From Chromohalobacter sp. 11-W (GTDB lineage Bacteria; Pseudomonadota; Gammaproteobacteria; Pseudomonadales; Halomonadaceae): DNA of 64,000 bases. The notes below the pieces were generated by a model. It saw nothing but the letters and a program-made list of their open reading frames with translations, had not been told where the DNA came from and did not search any database. Position 1 is the stretch's first letter. Every line of letters starts with the position of its first letter. Below are positions 28,916 through 37,611 of the stretch, one piece after another. The stretch is from NCBI RefSeq assembly GCF_029889905.1, contig NZ_JARANZ010000005.1:62001-126000 (forward strand). Reading direction: 5' to 3'. Position numbers and translations under genes: made by a program.

Positions 28916-29557
28916 TCAGGGGCGCTGAGCCAGCGCCAGTTTGACGCCGAAGAGTACCAGTACCGTACCGGTGGCGCCTTCCATCATCCGCGATACCCAG
29001 CGTTTAGCCAGCCATCTGGCCGCACTTCCCACCATCAGCACCACGCCCATCTGCCATATATTGGCGATCACGAAATGCACGCTTGCAAGCCACAACGACT
29101 TGGCTAACGCGGGATCGCCCGGCGCAATGAACTGCGGCAGAAACGCCATATAGAACACGACGGTCTTGGGATTGAGCACATTGGAGAGAAAGCCTTCACG
29201 CAATGACAGCCAAGTGCTGACCCGCTCCTTGCGTACGCCCATGTCGGCCACCGGCAAACCACCCCCTCGGCGGGCGCTGACCAGACTCCTGAGCCCTAAC
29301 CAGATCAAGTATCCCGCGCCGAGCAGCTTGAGCGCGTTGAAGGCCCAAGCCGATTGCAGGAGGATCAGCGAGATCCCGAGCGCCGAGACGGTGGCATGCA
29401 CAAACAGGCCAGAGCAGATCGCCACGCTGGTCAGCACGCCATCGCGTGCGCCCCCGCGCGAGGTGTTACGAATGACCAGTAACGTGTCCACGCCCGGTGT
29501 CAGCGTCAGCAGTGTAATCGCCACTAGAAACGGCCAAAACTGGGCGTCGAAGAACAT
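28916..29557 (-). CDS. LysE/RhtB family amino-acid exporter
   Basis: 213 residues with six hydrophobic segments and the family N-terminal motif LTPGVDTLLVIRNTSRGGARDG. LysE/RhtB proteins export amino acids or homoserine lactone-like compounds. The substrate cannot be assigned. ATG 29557 fits the family start (MFFDAQFWPFLVAI); a 12-codon extension to 29593 is not supported by alignment. Confidence 0.88.
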   Translation of the reverse strand: MFFDAQFWPFLVAITLLTLTPGVDTLLVIRNTSRGGARDGVLTSVAICSGLFVHATVSALGISLILLQSAWAFNALKLLGAGYLIWLGLRSLVSARRGGGLPVADMGVRKERVSTWLSLREGFLSNVLNPKTVVFYMAFLPQFIAPGDPALAKSLWLASVHFVIANIWQMGVVLMVGSAARWLAKRWVSRMMEGATGTVLVLFGVKLALAQRP

Positions 29558-29629
29558 AGATGTTTCCCGGTAACTAAAACGCGAGCCACCCAAGCGACAT
29601 GGAAGTCACACGTCGTGACCCATAAGTGT

Positions 29630-30205
29630 TTACAAGAGCCAGAAGGCACTCACGGCAAGTCCTACAGCCATTAGCACACCGATCAGTAGCAACAGACCAT
29701 CCTCGGCTGTCATGCCCAAGCCGATCACCGTAATCGTCAGCGCCGGCATCGCCGCCGCGAAGGGGAGCAATTCCAGGGGAATCATGGCCAGTGCCAATGC
29801 GATGACCAGTACTGCGATGAGGCGGCGCGCGACCGGTTGCAACAATACTTCCAGGCGTTGTGCCAGCAGCTTGTCGATACGTTGCGTCCAGGGCCGGACG
29901 CGTTTGACGGTGCGGTGCAGCTTGTCATGGCTGACGCCCCGCTCACGCAGTTTCCTCGGCAACCAGGGCGATTGCCGCCCCAGCAACTGTTGCGACGCCA
30001 TCAAAACGATGCACACGGCACATAGCGTGGGCACGCCGGGCACGCCACCGGTGGGCAGGAATGCCAGCAATGCAGGCAGCGTAATCAGAGGGCCGAAGCC
30101 CCGCGAGCGAAATGTCGCGACGATATCCTGCAGGCAGATGGTCTTGCCATCATTGGCGTCGTCGAGCGTTTCCAGCAACTGGGTCAAACTGATGCGCGAC
30201 TCCAT
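29630..30205 (-). CDS. ExoD family membrane protein
   Basis: 191 residues. The soluble N-terminus (ISLTQLLETLDDANDGKTICLQDI) is followed by FRSRGFGPLITLPALLAFLPTGGVPG and three or four membrane segments, the pattern of the ExoD family. Rhizobial ExoD affects exopolysaccharide production and alkaline tolerance, but the biochemical role is unknown. It lies upstream of the LysE-family gene on the same strand with a 72-bp gap. Confidence 0.85.
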   Translation of the reverse strand: MESRISLTQLLETLDDANDGKTICLQDIVATFRSRGFGPLITLPALLAFLPTGGVPGVPTLCAVCIVLMASQQLLGRQSPWLPRKLRERGVSHDKLHRTVKRVRPWTQRIDKLLAQRLEVLLQPVARRLIAVLVIALALAMIPLELLPFAAAMPALTITVIGLGMTAEDGLLLLIGVLMAVGLAVSAFWLL

Positions 30206-30268
30206 GCGCGATTTCTCCTTGGGAGCGGTTTTTGATGACGCTCTTGAACAGTGGAAGGCCGCATACTA

Positions 30269-30691
30269 TCAGTCAAACAGGCCGCGTCTGGCATGCTTCA
30301 TCGAGATCTGGTCATTGAGCGTCCAGAAATCGTACAGAACACCCAACAAGAACAACCCGCCGGTGACGAGATACAACAGTCCGGTCAGCCATTTCCCCAT
30401 GTACATTCGATGCAGGCCAAAGATGCCCAAAAAGGTCAGCAATATCCAGGCAAGGGTGTAGCTGGTGGGTCCCGCCTGAAAACGTAGATCCGCCTGACGA
30501 TCCATCAGCGGGATCAGGAAGAAGTCGATCAACCAGCCGATGCCCAGCAGGCCTAGCGTGAAAAACCAGATCGTGCCGGTGATGGGCTTGCCGTAGTAAA
30601 AGCGGTGTGAACCGGTAAAGCCAAACACCCACAACAGATAGCCCACTATCTTGCTATGCGTATCGTTAGCAGCGACGGCGGTATGGGACAC
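30269..30691 (-). CDS. TM2 domain protein (two tandem TM2 units)
   Basis: 140 residues containing two copies of the TM2 pattern. One is GFTGSHRFYYGKPITG...LIDFFLIP and the other GIFGLHRMYMGKWLTG...LYDFWTL, each with two membrane helices. The GTG start at 30691 is chosen because GGAGGAGTTATCAC precedes it. The frame remains open upstream to 30886, but that part has no family similarity. Function is unknown. Confidence 0.85.
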   Translation of the reverse strand: MSHTAVAANDTHSKIVGYLLWVFGFTGSHRFYYGKPITGTIWFFTLGLLGIGWLIDFFLIPLMDRQADLRFQAGPTSYTLAWILLTFLGIFGLHRMYMGKWLTGLLYLVTGGLFLLGVLYDFWTLNDQISMKHARRGLFD

Positions 30692-31143
30692 GTGATAACT
30701 CCTCCAAAATGAAACTCGCTCGATCCGCACCCCTCTCCAAGGTGCGGCATCACCATGACAAACACCCAGGTCACGCCAAAATTCCTGCCGCGCCGTTACG
30801 CTTTGCATGGCAAGGCGTCGGCGCTCGCCAGGCAGCAGTATAATGCCTTCAATCAAGGCGCCACGCTTTACCCTCGGCGCACACACCGGCGTTCTGGACG
30901 CCCCCGAATTTTCGATCTATGTTGCATATGCGGTGCATGGTACCGGGAAAGGCCCCTCAGCAATAAGCTTGACGCTTACCCGAGGGTCATGCATTCTCCG
31001 CTGCGTAGGTTTGCAAGTCGAATGTCGTCAGTTGTTAATCGAATTCTCGATCGCCCTTGCGCATTCCCTCCTTGTCTTACCCACGTACCATGGTCGCCCA
31101 TGGGTCGGCCCGCATCATTACTTCGCAAGTTAAGGAATTCGAA
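30692..31143. other. Intergenic region with the cold-shock gene leader
   Basis: The 452-bp gap between divergent genes contains no supported ORF. The right half is the expected long 5' UTR of the cold-shock gene, a typical feature of cspA-type genes. No promoter with good -35/-10 agreement was found. Confidence 0.5.
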
Positions 31144-31350
31144 ATGGCAACTGGCACTGTCAAATGGTTTAACGACACCAAAGGCTACGGCTTCATCTCT
31201 CCGGAAGATGGTGGCGATGACCTGTTCGCACACTTCTCCGAGATCCAGGCTGAAGGCTTCAAAACGCTGCAGGATGGCCAAAAAGTGAGCTTTGAGGTCA
31301 CCCAGGGCAAGAAAGGCCTGCAGGCGTCCAACATCAAGGTGGTCGGTTAA
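31144..31350 (+). CDS. cspA: Cold-shock protein (CspA family)
   Basis: 68 residues, a single cold-shock OB-fold domain. RNP1 is KGYGFISP and RNP2 is DLFAHFSEI. It begins [18 protein letters not shown]. It binds single-stranded RNA/DNA and melts secondary structure. ATG 31144 is preceded by AAGGAATTCGAA. The upstream frame to 31057 is leader sequence. Whether it is cold-induced or constitutive (CspC/E-like) cannot be told. Confidence 0.95.
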   Translation: MATGTVKWFNDTKGYGFISPEDGGDDLFAHFSEIQAEGFKTLQDGQKVSFEVTQGKKGLQASNIKVVG

Positions 31351-31398
31351 TTCCGATACCCCAGCGGTCGTGAGACCGGCATCGGACTCCGAACGCAT

Positions 31399-31428
31399 GA
31401 GCCCACCTAACGGTGGGCTCTTTTATTT
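31399..31428 (+). terminator. Cold-shock gene terminator
   Basis: GAGCCCACC, loop TAAC, GGTGGGCTC, then TTTTATTT. A perfect 9-bp stem with a U-tract about 50 bp after the stop. Confidence 0.92.
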
Positions 31429-31528
31429 CCCGATCATATATGACTGTCCTTGCCTTATACGAAAGAAGGCACATGGCGCATACCCACACGCCATGTGCCC
31501 TTGCCTTTAGCGGCATGAGGCGGCGATG

Positions 31529-32020
31529 TTACGACTGGTTGTCGTCTTCGGCGTCGTTTTCAAGCTCATCCGCTTGCTGCTCGGCTTCGTCAGCTGCGTC
31601 GTTCATTTCATCCGCCGCTTCGTCGGTTGCCTCGTCAGTTGCCTCTTGTGTTTCGTCGGCGGCATTATCCATTGCATCGCCCGCCTCATCGGCGGCTTCG
31701 CTCATTTCATCGCCGGCTTCATCGGCGGCGTCTGCGGTTGCGTCTTGCGCTTCGTCGATCTCTTCGCCCGCTTCGTCCATGGCATCGGAGGACTCATCAG
31801 CCGCGTTGTCACCCATTTCTTCCATATCGTCGCTGGCTTCGTCGCTCATCTCGGACATTTCGTCGCCAGCCTCGTCAGCGGCTTGCTGGGTTTCTTCAGC
31901 CGCCTGTTCGCTATTGTTTGAAGCCTCCTGAGCGGGGTCGTCACCGCTATCGCAGGCCGCTAGGCCAAGTGACATCACCAATGCCAACGCACTCATCGTC
32001 CATTGCTTATACGTCATCAT
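31529..32020 (-). CDS. Highly acidic Ala/Asp/Glu-repeat lipoprotein
   Basis: 163 residues. The N-terminus is a lipoprotein signal (MMTYKQWTMSALALVMSLG, lipobox LAAC with Cys near residue 22). The mature part has no Lys, Arg, His, Phe, Tyr, Trp or Val. It is built from loose repeats of the type DEAGDEMSE and AADEAxDAMD, expected to form long amphipathic or extended acidic helices. ATG 32020 and ATG 32017 both follow AAGGAG. It is monocistronic between terminators. I recognise no family; acidic low-complexity lipoproteins are plausible envelope proteins of halophiles. Confidence 0.8.
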   Translation of the reverse strand: MMTYKQWTMSALALVMSLGLAACDSGDDPAQEASNNSEQAAEETQQAADEAGDEMSEMSDEASDDMEEMGDNAADESSDAMDEAGEEIDEAQDATADAADEAGDEMSEAADEAGDAMDNAADETQEATDEATDEAADEMNDAADEAEQQADELENDAEDDNQS

Positions 32021-32065
32021 TTCTCTCCTTGAGTCGCTCATTTCTGCCGGGGGCCGGCACTTTCC

Positions 32066-32097
32066 TAAAAGCCCATGAGGCCATCCAGGCCTCATGG
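32066..32097 (-). terminator. Terminator of the cytosine deaminase gene
   Basis: A perfect 10-bp stem CCATGAGGCC/GGCCTCATGG with a 5-nt loop. On the minus strand it is followed by GCTTTTAGG. It starts 18 bp after the stop. Confidence 0.78.
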
Positions 32098-32114
32098 TAC
32101 AGAGTTGACAAGCC

Positions 32115-32561
32115 CTACATGCCGGACTCGCCAATATCTTCGTACCAAATCTCGGGCCGTTCGACGATAAACCGTTCCATCAGCGCCTTGCACTGAGGGT
32201 CATCGTAGACCGTGAGCGTGACACCACGTTGGCGCAATAATGCTTCCTCACCTTGAAAGGTCGAATTTTCGCCGATCACGATCTCGGGGATGCCATAGAG
32301 CAAAATGGCGCCACTGCACATGGCACAAGGTGACAGTGTGGTATAAAGCACTGCTTCACGATACACATGTGCCGCCAACCGACCAGCGTTTTCCAAGGCG
32401 TCCATTTCGCCGTGCAAAATGGCACTGCCACGCTGCTGGCGTTGGTTGTGTCCACGCCCGATGATAATGCCCTGATGCACAAGCACCGAACCGATGGGAA
32501 CCCCACCCGCGTCGTATCCTTTGCGCGCCTCGTCGATGGCCGCCTGCATAAATTGATCCAT
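32115..32561 (-). CDS. Cytosine deaminase, eukaryotic (Fcy1)-type
   Basis: 148 residues of the zinc-dependent CDA fold. Zinc ligands are in ILHGEMDALEN (His and the catalytic Glu) and SPCAMCSGA (two Cys). The resemblance to yeast cytosine deaminase runs the whole length: YDAGGVPIGSVL, IIGRGHNQR, GRLAAHVYREAVLYTTLSPC, YGIPEIVIGEN and the C-terminal ERPEIWYEDIGE. Most bacterial cytosine deaminases (CodA) are unrelated amidohydrolases. It should convert cytosine to uracil, but guanine or another base cannot be excluded. ATG 32561 has AAAGGATCACC upstream. Confidence 0.85.
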   Translation of the reverse strand: MDQFMQAAIDEARKGYDAGGVPIGSVLVHQGIIIGRGHNQRQQRGSAILHGEMDALENAGRLAAHVYREAVLYTTLSPCAMCSGAILLYGIPEIVIGENSTFQGEEALLRQRGVTLTVYDDPQCKALMERFIVERPEIWYEDIGESGM

Positions 32562-32692
32562 GGTGATCCTTTTATCATTCACCTTGTGCACCACGTTACA
32601 CACGTTGACATTGGGCACTTCCACGTTCATTTCAAGCGCCAGTACCTCGAAGAGCCCCGGGAAAGCGATCACGCAAGACGGCTTGTCGCGTC

Positions 32693-33640
32693 TCAACCCT
32701 CATCGCTTGGTGATGAGTACAGTGCGGAAGACGAAGGTGCCGCCAAGGAAAGCGCACCGTGTATCAACTCAGCGCGAAAGCGCTCGTGGGAACACGGCTC
32801 GCCATCGAGGTTCAGCGGCAGAGCATCCTCGCCTTCGAATTCGACCCAGGGAACCTGCAAGTACTCGACGAACTCGCCGCTTTCGGGGAGGTTCTCCAGC
32901 TCGTCGATAAGCTGCTTCATTTCTCGAAGCGAGGTGAAATGGCGCACGATGAGCAACTCCAGCAAACCATCGTCGATCTTGGCCTGGGGCGCTAGCTGCT
33001 GGCCGCCTCCAGCCTGACTCCCATTACCCAACGCAAGCAGGAACAAGGGAATATCGCGCTCTCCATCGGGGAGCCGCAAACGCCCGCGGTAAGGCTGGTA
33101 ATTCCAGGCTTTGAGCATACCCATCAACGAATAGGCGCCACCACCCAAAAGGCGCTTGAGAGGGGCCGGTGTCGAATTGGTGATCTGAGCACCGAAACCG
33201 CCAGAGGCAAGGTTGATGAAATAATCACCACCCAGGCTACCCACATCGACATTGTGGGGACGGGCTTCCAATGCCACGCGCAGCGCCTCAAGAGGGTCCA
33301 AGGGCAGTTCTAGACCACGTGCGAGATCGTTGGCACTGCCCAGCGGGAGGATACCAAGGGTCGGCCTTGCAGCCTGGGTCAGTTGCATCAAGCCGCCAAC
33401 GACTTCGTTGACCGTTCCATCGCCGCCGCCGGCGATGATACGTTTTATACCTGCTTCGCTGGCTTCCCGTGCCAAGCGCACACCGTCGCCGGCTTCCCAG
33501 GTCACTCGCACCGCCAGAGGGTGGCCCTCTTCACGAACGCGCTCCACCGCCTCCCGGATATCCGGAAGCTGAGCGGATTTACCATTGAGTATCAGCCACG
33601 CATCACCATCGCTTGCAGCAGGCTGGAGTGTTTCACTCAT
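32693..33640 (-). CDS. yegS: YegS-like lipid kinase (diacylglycerol kinase catalytic domain)
   Basis: 315 residues. The DAGK domain has the nucleotide-binding IAGGGDGTVNEVVGGL (about residue 68) followed by LGILPLGSANDLARGL, and a C-terminal beta-sandwich. YegS phosphorylates phosphatidylglycerol in vitro. The physiological substrate here is unknown. ATG 33640 has GAGGATG upstream. It lies 131 bp upstream of the deaminase on the same strand. Confidence 0.9.
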   Translation of the reverse strand: MSETLQPAASDGDAWLILNGKSAQLPDIREAVERVREEGHPLAVRVTWEAGDGVRLAREASEAGIKRIIAGGGDGTVNEVVGGLMQLTQAARPTLGILPLGSANDLARGLELPLDPLEALRVALEARPHNVDVGSLGGDYFINLASGGFGAQITNSTPAPLKRLLGGGAYSLMGMLKAWNYQPYRGRLRLPDGERDIPLFLLALGNGSQAGGGQQLAPQAKIDDGLLELLIVRHFTSLREMKQLIDELENLPESGEFVEYLQVPWVEFEGEDALPLNLDGEPCSHERFRAELIHGALSLAAPSSSALYSSPSDEG

Positions 33641-33712
33641 CGCTTTATCATCCTCATTCCTTGAGACACGCCGGCCTCTCGTCTCGCCATATGCAGCTTG
33701 CACCAACGGGTC

Positions 33713-34003
33713 TCATATTCCTTTGAGCACCTCGAAACCATTGCCGACCGTCGTCGGTAGAAATTCCTCGACATGGTATTGCGCCACGCCGGCGACGATA
33801 AATGGGTCTTCATTAAGCCAGGCCGTCAAACGCTCCCGCGCGGTCGCTCTGGCCAGAATGATGCCACCACTCGGAGGCGATTTACGCCCCGACGCTATAA
33901 ATACGCCACGCTCGAAGCCTTCCCGCACCCATGCCATATGAGCCATACGATATGGCTCGACCGTGTCCGGATCGACCACGTATTCCAGCGATACGATGAA
34001 CAT
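33713..34003 (-). CDS. YciI family protein
   Basis: 96 residues of the YciI-like ferredoxin fold. The conserved His-Asp pair region is MAHMAWVREGFERG and NEDPFIVAGVAQYHVEEF. Some family members act as dehalogenases or lyases, but most are uncharacterised. ATG 34003 is preceded by AAGGAGCAGCC. It lies between the Bcr/CflA gene and yegS on the same strand. Confidence 0.85.
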   Translation of the reverse strand: MFIVSLEYVVDPDTVEPYRMAHMAWVREGFERGVFIASGRKSPPSGGIILARATARERLTAWLNEDPFIVAGVAQYHVEEFLPTTVGNGFEVLKGI

Positions 34004-34062
34004 GGCTGCTCCTTGATATCTGCCGCCTGGCACGTCGCTTTGCCTTGCGTATCTTTACAAAC

Positions 34063-35232
34063 TCACGCCGTCGGCGCCACTCGCCAGGAAAGCCACAGCA
34101 AGGGGGAAACCAACACAACGCCGATCAATGCCAAGGCCCATTGCGGCGCCAACGGCGTCGCCAGCAATAGCGTAGCCAACAACGCACCGCCGCCCAACTG
34201 CAAGGCACCCAGTAACGCAGCCGCCGTCCCAGCGCGCTCACGAAACGGCTCGAGTGCCAGGCTCGAGGTTGCACCCAGCGCCAATGAAAAGCCCACGGAA
34301 AGCACTCCTATCGGCCCCATGAAGCCGACTGACGACAGCGGTAATGTCGTGACGATCAGCGCCTGCAAGACGCCCGAGACGATAATCAGCCCCAGCCCTA
34401 AACGCACGGTCCCGACGCGTCCGAGACGGTGAATGATGCGGGGTGCGAAGAAAAACGTCAGGATGTTGACCACTGCGTTGGCGCCGAACCAAGCGCTGAA
34501 TGCCAGCTCCGAAAGCCCCAGCCGATCCACCAGTATGACCGGCGCGGTCGATACATACACCAGGATCGCCGACATGATCACCCCGGCCAGCCCCGCGAAA
34601 TAGACAAAGCGAACACTGGTCAGCACCGGTCGGTAGCGGGCCCAATGGTAAAGTCGGCGCTCGGGCGCCGTGTCCTGAGGCCGCGTCTCGGCGAAGCGCC
34701 ATAAGGCCGCCACACCCAGTACCGCCGCAAAGACGAACATGAACGCAAAATTGCTGCGCCAACCGAAGGTCACCGCCAGGCTTCCGCCGATGACGGGCGC
34801 CAGGGCAGGAATGATGCACAGTGCCCCGTTGAGATAACTGTAAAGTTTAGCGCCTTGCTCGGCCGTGAAGCAGTCACGCACGGCGGCGAAGGCCACTGTC
34901 ATACTCGCGCAAGCCCCCAGGCCTTGCAGCACACGCGATACGTAAAGCGGCCCGAGACTGGTCGCCATCATACCCAATAGTGCCCCCACCATATAAACCA
35001 CAGTGCCGCAAAGCAGCACCGGGCGACGCCCGAAACGATCGGTCAACGGGCCGACGAGTACTTGCCCTAGGCCGACGCTCAGCAAGAGTAATGTCACGGT
35101 GAACTGCAGCCGGCTGAACGGGACGTCGAATTCGCGCGCCATGACCGTCAGTGACGGCAGGTAGATATCGATCGCCAGTGGCGACAACATCACGCAGCCC
35201 ACCAGCAGGGGGAGCAAACGGGCACCCGACAT
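34063..35232 (-). CDS. Bcr/CflA family multidrug efflux MFS transporter
   Basis: 389 residues with twelve predicted transmembrane helices. The N-terminal MLSPLAIDIYLPSLTVMAREF and the motif A loop GPLTDRFGRRPVLL are characteristic of the Bcr/CflA subfamily of drug:H+ antiporters (bicyclomycin, chloramphenicol and others). The start ATG 35232 follows GGAGGTTTC. Substrate range is not predictable. Confidence 0.88.
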   Translation of the reverse strand: MSGARLLPLLVGCVMLSPLAIDIYLPSLTVMAREFDVPFSRLQFTVTLLLLSVGLGQVLVGPLTDRFGRRPVLLCGTVVYMVGALLGMMATSLGPLYVSRVLQGLGACASMTVAFAAVRDCFTAEQGAKLYSYLNGALCIIPALAPVIGGSLAVTFGWRSNFAFMFVFAAVLGVAALWRFAETRPQDTAPERRLYHWARYRPVLTSVRFVYFAGLAGVIMSAILVYVSTAPVILVDRLGLSELAFSAWFGANAVVNILTFFFAPRIIHRLGRVGTVRLGLGLIIVSGVLQALIVTTLPLSSVGFMGPIGVLSVGFSLALGATSSLALEPFRERAGTAAALLGALQLGGGALLATLLLATPLAPQWALALIGVVLVSPLLWLSWRVAPTA

Positions 35233-35462
35233 GAAACCTCCGCAGCGACAAAAAGAACGCCACCTTACCCCGAACACGCCAAGATGCAACTGGCCAATGA
35301 TGCGTGCATTTTCCTATTGAGGTGTCGCCCGAAAAATCGACGCGCGTAGACACTTTCAGGACAAGGCCTAAAGCTCATACTCACCTCGCCGATATTTCCT
35401 TTCAGGGCAATGATCCAAGCAATGCCTCGTGTCCGCCGATCATCCATCGCACAGGAAACGCC

Positions 35463-36137
35463 ATGCCATTCCGCACCTGGGGGGTCGTGCTCAGCGCCGT
35501 CCTATTGGGCGGCTGCTTCGGGGTCAATACCTCGCAGGCCCCCATCGCCACGACCTACCCGATCAGTGAACAGCAACGCATGCAGGCCGCGCAGCATTGG
35601 GAAGTGCTTGCCGAACACGAGGCAGGCGATATCCTCGCCAAGCGCGATTTGTGGGGCAAGCCGCTCTATGTCGAGGAGCATGAACAGGAGACCGCCTTCA
35701 GCCACGGGTTCCGTTCCCTGCTGACCAGTGAGCTAGTCGAGCAAGGCGCCATCGTTCGTACTCAGCCGGACGCTAGCGACGCCCATGTCAGCTTCGATGT
35801 CCAGGTAATCAGTCACCAGGATCGCGGCTTCGTACGGCCTCCCCAGGGTGCTCTGACCGCATTGGCGACTGGCATCGCCGTGGCGACCATTCCTTTCAAT
35901 CACTGGACCGAGCCCGCCTTGGGGCTGATTCCCGCCGCCGCACTGGCCGACACCTTCAGCGGTAGCTGGACCACCACCGGCAAGCAGGAGGTCATTATCA
36001 CGACCCAGGTCAGCCAATACGACACGCTGCGCTACTCGTCCTCGAACTTGTATTACATCAACGCGGGCGATAGCGATCATTACGGTGCATCCGGCACCGG
36101 CGATTCCGCTGGCCTGCCGCTATCATCCGACTGGTGA
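35463..36137 (+). CDS. Predicted lipoprotein of unknown function, upstream of a FlgO-domain lipoprotein
   Basis: 224 residues with a lipobox (VLLGGC, Cys about residue 17). The body has a conserved-looking N-terminal half and a hydrophobic stretch TALATGIAVATIP near residue 140, followed by a beta-rich region (GKQEVIITTQVSQYDTLRYSSSNLYY). I do not recognise the family. ATG 35463 follows AGGAAACGCC; the longer frame to 35304 lacks a site. The next gene starts 14 bp downstream on the same strand, so the two lipoproteins are probably co-expressed partners. Confidence 0.8.
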   Translation: MPFRTWGVVLSAVLLGGCFGVNTSQAPIATTYPISEQQRMQAAQHWEVLAEHEAGDILAKRDLWGKPLYVEEHEQETAFSHGFRSLLTSELVEQGAIVRTQPDASDAHVSFDVQVISHQDRGFVRPPQGALTALATGIAVATIPFNHWTEPALGLIPAAALADTFSGSWTTTGKQEVIITTQVSQYDTLRYSSSNLYYINAGDSDHYGASGTGDSAGLPLSSDW

Positions 36138-36151
36138 GGAGAGCGTTCGAC

Positions 36152-36718
36152 ATGTCATCCAACCAACACCGCACCGGGCGCCTTACAGTGCGCTTGCTGA
36201 CCTTGGCCATCCTGTTGCTGGTGCTCTCAGGTTGCAGCCTTCTTCCCAACCGTCAAGCGACCGCCCCCGAGCCCAGCATGCTGACGCGCGTCGACGAGGC
36301 CGCCGACAAGCTGCTCGCCACCAGTAGCGAACAGCTCGGCAACCGAGCACCGATCATCGCCACCACATTCGTCGATATCGACCAACTGGATCAGTCATCG
36401 ACGCTCGGGCGCACGCTGTCCGAGACCTTTACCTCGCGTCTCGTCCAGGGCGGCATGAATGTCATCGAAGTCAAGATGCGCGACAGCCTATACATCGAGC
36501 AGAATACCGGGGAACTGATTCTGTCCCGCAACGTACAGCGCTTGAGCGATAACCACGATGCCCAGGCCGTATTGCTGGGGACCTATGCCCAAGGCGAGAA
36601 CACGCTGTTCGTCAACGCTCGTCTGGTACGCATCGCGGACCGCCAGGTCTTGGGTGCCTCGAGCTTCGAAGTGCCAATGGACAACGACATCAGGACCTTG
36701 CTGCCCTCCACCTGGTAA
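36152..36718 (+). CDS. FlgO-domain outer membrane lipoprotein
   Basis: 188 residues: signal with lipobox LVLSGC (Cys about residue 27) and then a FlgO-type domain with ADKLLATSSEQL, IIATTFVDIDQLDQSSTLGRTL, the SRNVQRLSDNHDAQAVLLGTY segment and FVNARLVRIADRQVLGA. In Vibrio FlgO is part of an outer membrane flagellar ring, but many FlgO-domain lipoproteins lie outside flagellar loci, as here. ATG 36152 has GAGGAG upstream; a GTG at 36134 would overlap the previous gene. Confidence 0.8.
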   Translation: MSSNQHRTGRLTVRLLTLAILLLVLSGCSLLPNRQATAPEPSMLTRVDEAADKLLATSSEQLGNRAPIIATTFVDIDQLDQSSTLGRTLSETFTSRLVQGGMNVIEVKMRDSLYIEQNTGELILSRNVQRLSDNHDAQAVLLGTYAQGENTLFVNARLVRIADRQVLGASSFEVPMDNDIRTLLPSTW

Positions 36719-36772
36719 ACGCCTTCTCCAGCAAACGTGGCGCATCCCTGGGATGGGCTCCGTCGTTGGCGT

Positions 36773-36800
36773 CCCCAGCATCCAGACCTCGATGCTGGGG
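36773..36800. terminator. Convergent hairpin between the FlgO-domain gene and mgtC
   Basis: A perfect 10-bp stem CCCCAGCATC/GATGCTGGGG with an 8-nt loop, 7 bp from the mgtC stop. No strong U-tract on either strand. Confidence 0.5.
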
Positions 36801-36806
36801 CCTGCA

Positions 36807-37502
36807 TCAATCACCGGTCGGCGACAGTTGAAATTCCAACAGCGTCTCGTGGTTGCGCAAGTCAGTGGCCAATAGCGGCAGGTAGTGGCGGTCGTGCGTG
36901 CGTAGCATCATGCGGTATTCGAATTGCCGCCCCTCGTCGCGCGTGCGGTAACTGAGGCTTTCGATATGGAATCGATGGGCTTTCATTAACGCATAGATTT
37001 CTGACTCGTCGAGTATCCGCTGGCTATCGAAGCGTAGAATGCAGCGCGCGAACGTACGGCTCGGCATCCGCGCCTCGACCAAACGAAACAACGACAGCGT
37101 CAACAAGGTCACCCCGGTCGCCAGTATCCCAGGCACCCAGAAGCCGATACCGTAGAGTATGCCCAGCGCCGAGGTAATCCAGATCGAGGCCGCCGTCGTC
37201 AGGCCGCGTACCGTTAGTCCCTCCTTGAAAATGACCCCCGCGCCCAGAAAGCCGATGCCCGTCATGATGCCCTGTGCCATGCGCGTGGGATCGGTTCTGA
37301 TCGTCTCCTCGGGCACATCACTGCCTAGCCACTGCCACTGGTAGACCGTCACCATCATCAACAATGCCGACGCAACGCACACCAGCGCGTGTGTCCGAAA
37401 CCCCGCAGGGCGCCCATGGAAAGTCCGCTCCAACCCAATCAGGCTGCCCGCCAGCCAGGCCATGCCCAGATGCACCACTATCGTCCATGAAATCGTCGCC
37501 AT
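36807..37502 (-). CDS. MgtC/SapB family membrane protein
   Basis: 231 residues: five N-terminal membrane helices with the MgtC signatures GSLIGLERTFHGRPAGFRTHALVCV and GFLGAGVIFKEGLTVRGLTTAA, and a C-terminal ACT-like cytoplasmic domain (about residues 150-230). MgtC proteins modulate the F1Fo ATPase or Mg2+/acid adaptation, and the function of non-pathogen homologues is unclear. It is divergent from the FNT channel gene. Confidence 0.88.
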   Translation of the reverse strand: MATISWTIVVHLGMAWLAGSLIGLERTFHGRPAGFRTHALVCVASALLMMVTVYQWQWLGSDVPEETIRTDPTRMAQGIMTGIGFLGAGVIFKEGLTVRGLTTAASIWITSALGILYGIGFWVPGILATGVTLLTLSLFRLVEARMPSRTFARCILRFDSQRILDESEIYALMKAHRFHIESLSYRTRDEGRQFEYRMMLRTHDRHYLPLLATDLRNHETLLEFQLSPTGD

Positions 37503-37611
37503 TCGCCTCTTCCTTCTCCTGCGTTATCGTCTATCGTGTCAGCATAGCGTCTGCCACTGTATCCCACAGAATCCACGACGATTTCCCACCTTTCGATAGA
37601 AGGATCGCTGC

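Noticed and set aside
31413-31931. Ser/Ala-rich plus-strand frames across the acidic lipoprotein gene
   Set aside because: They are the reverse reading of Asp/Glu/Ala codon repeats. The minus-strand frame has a lipobox and ribosome-binding site, and these do not.
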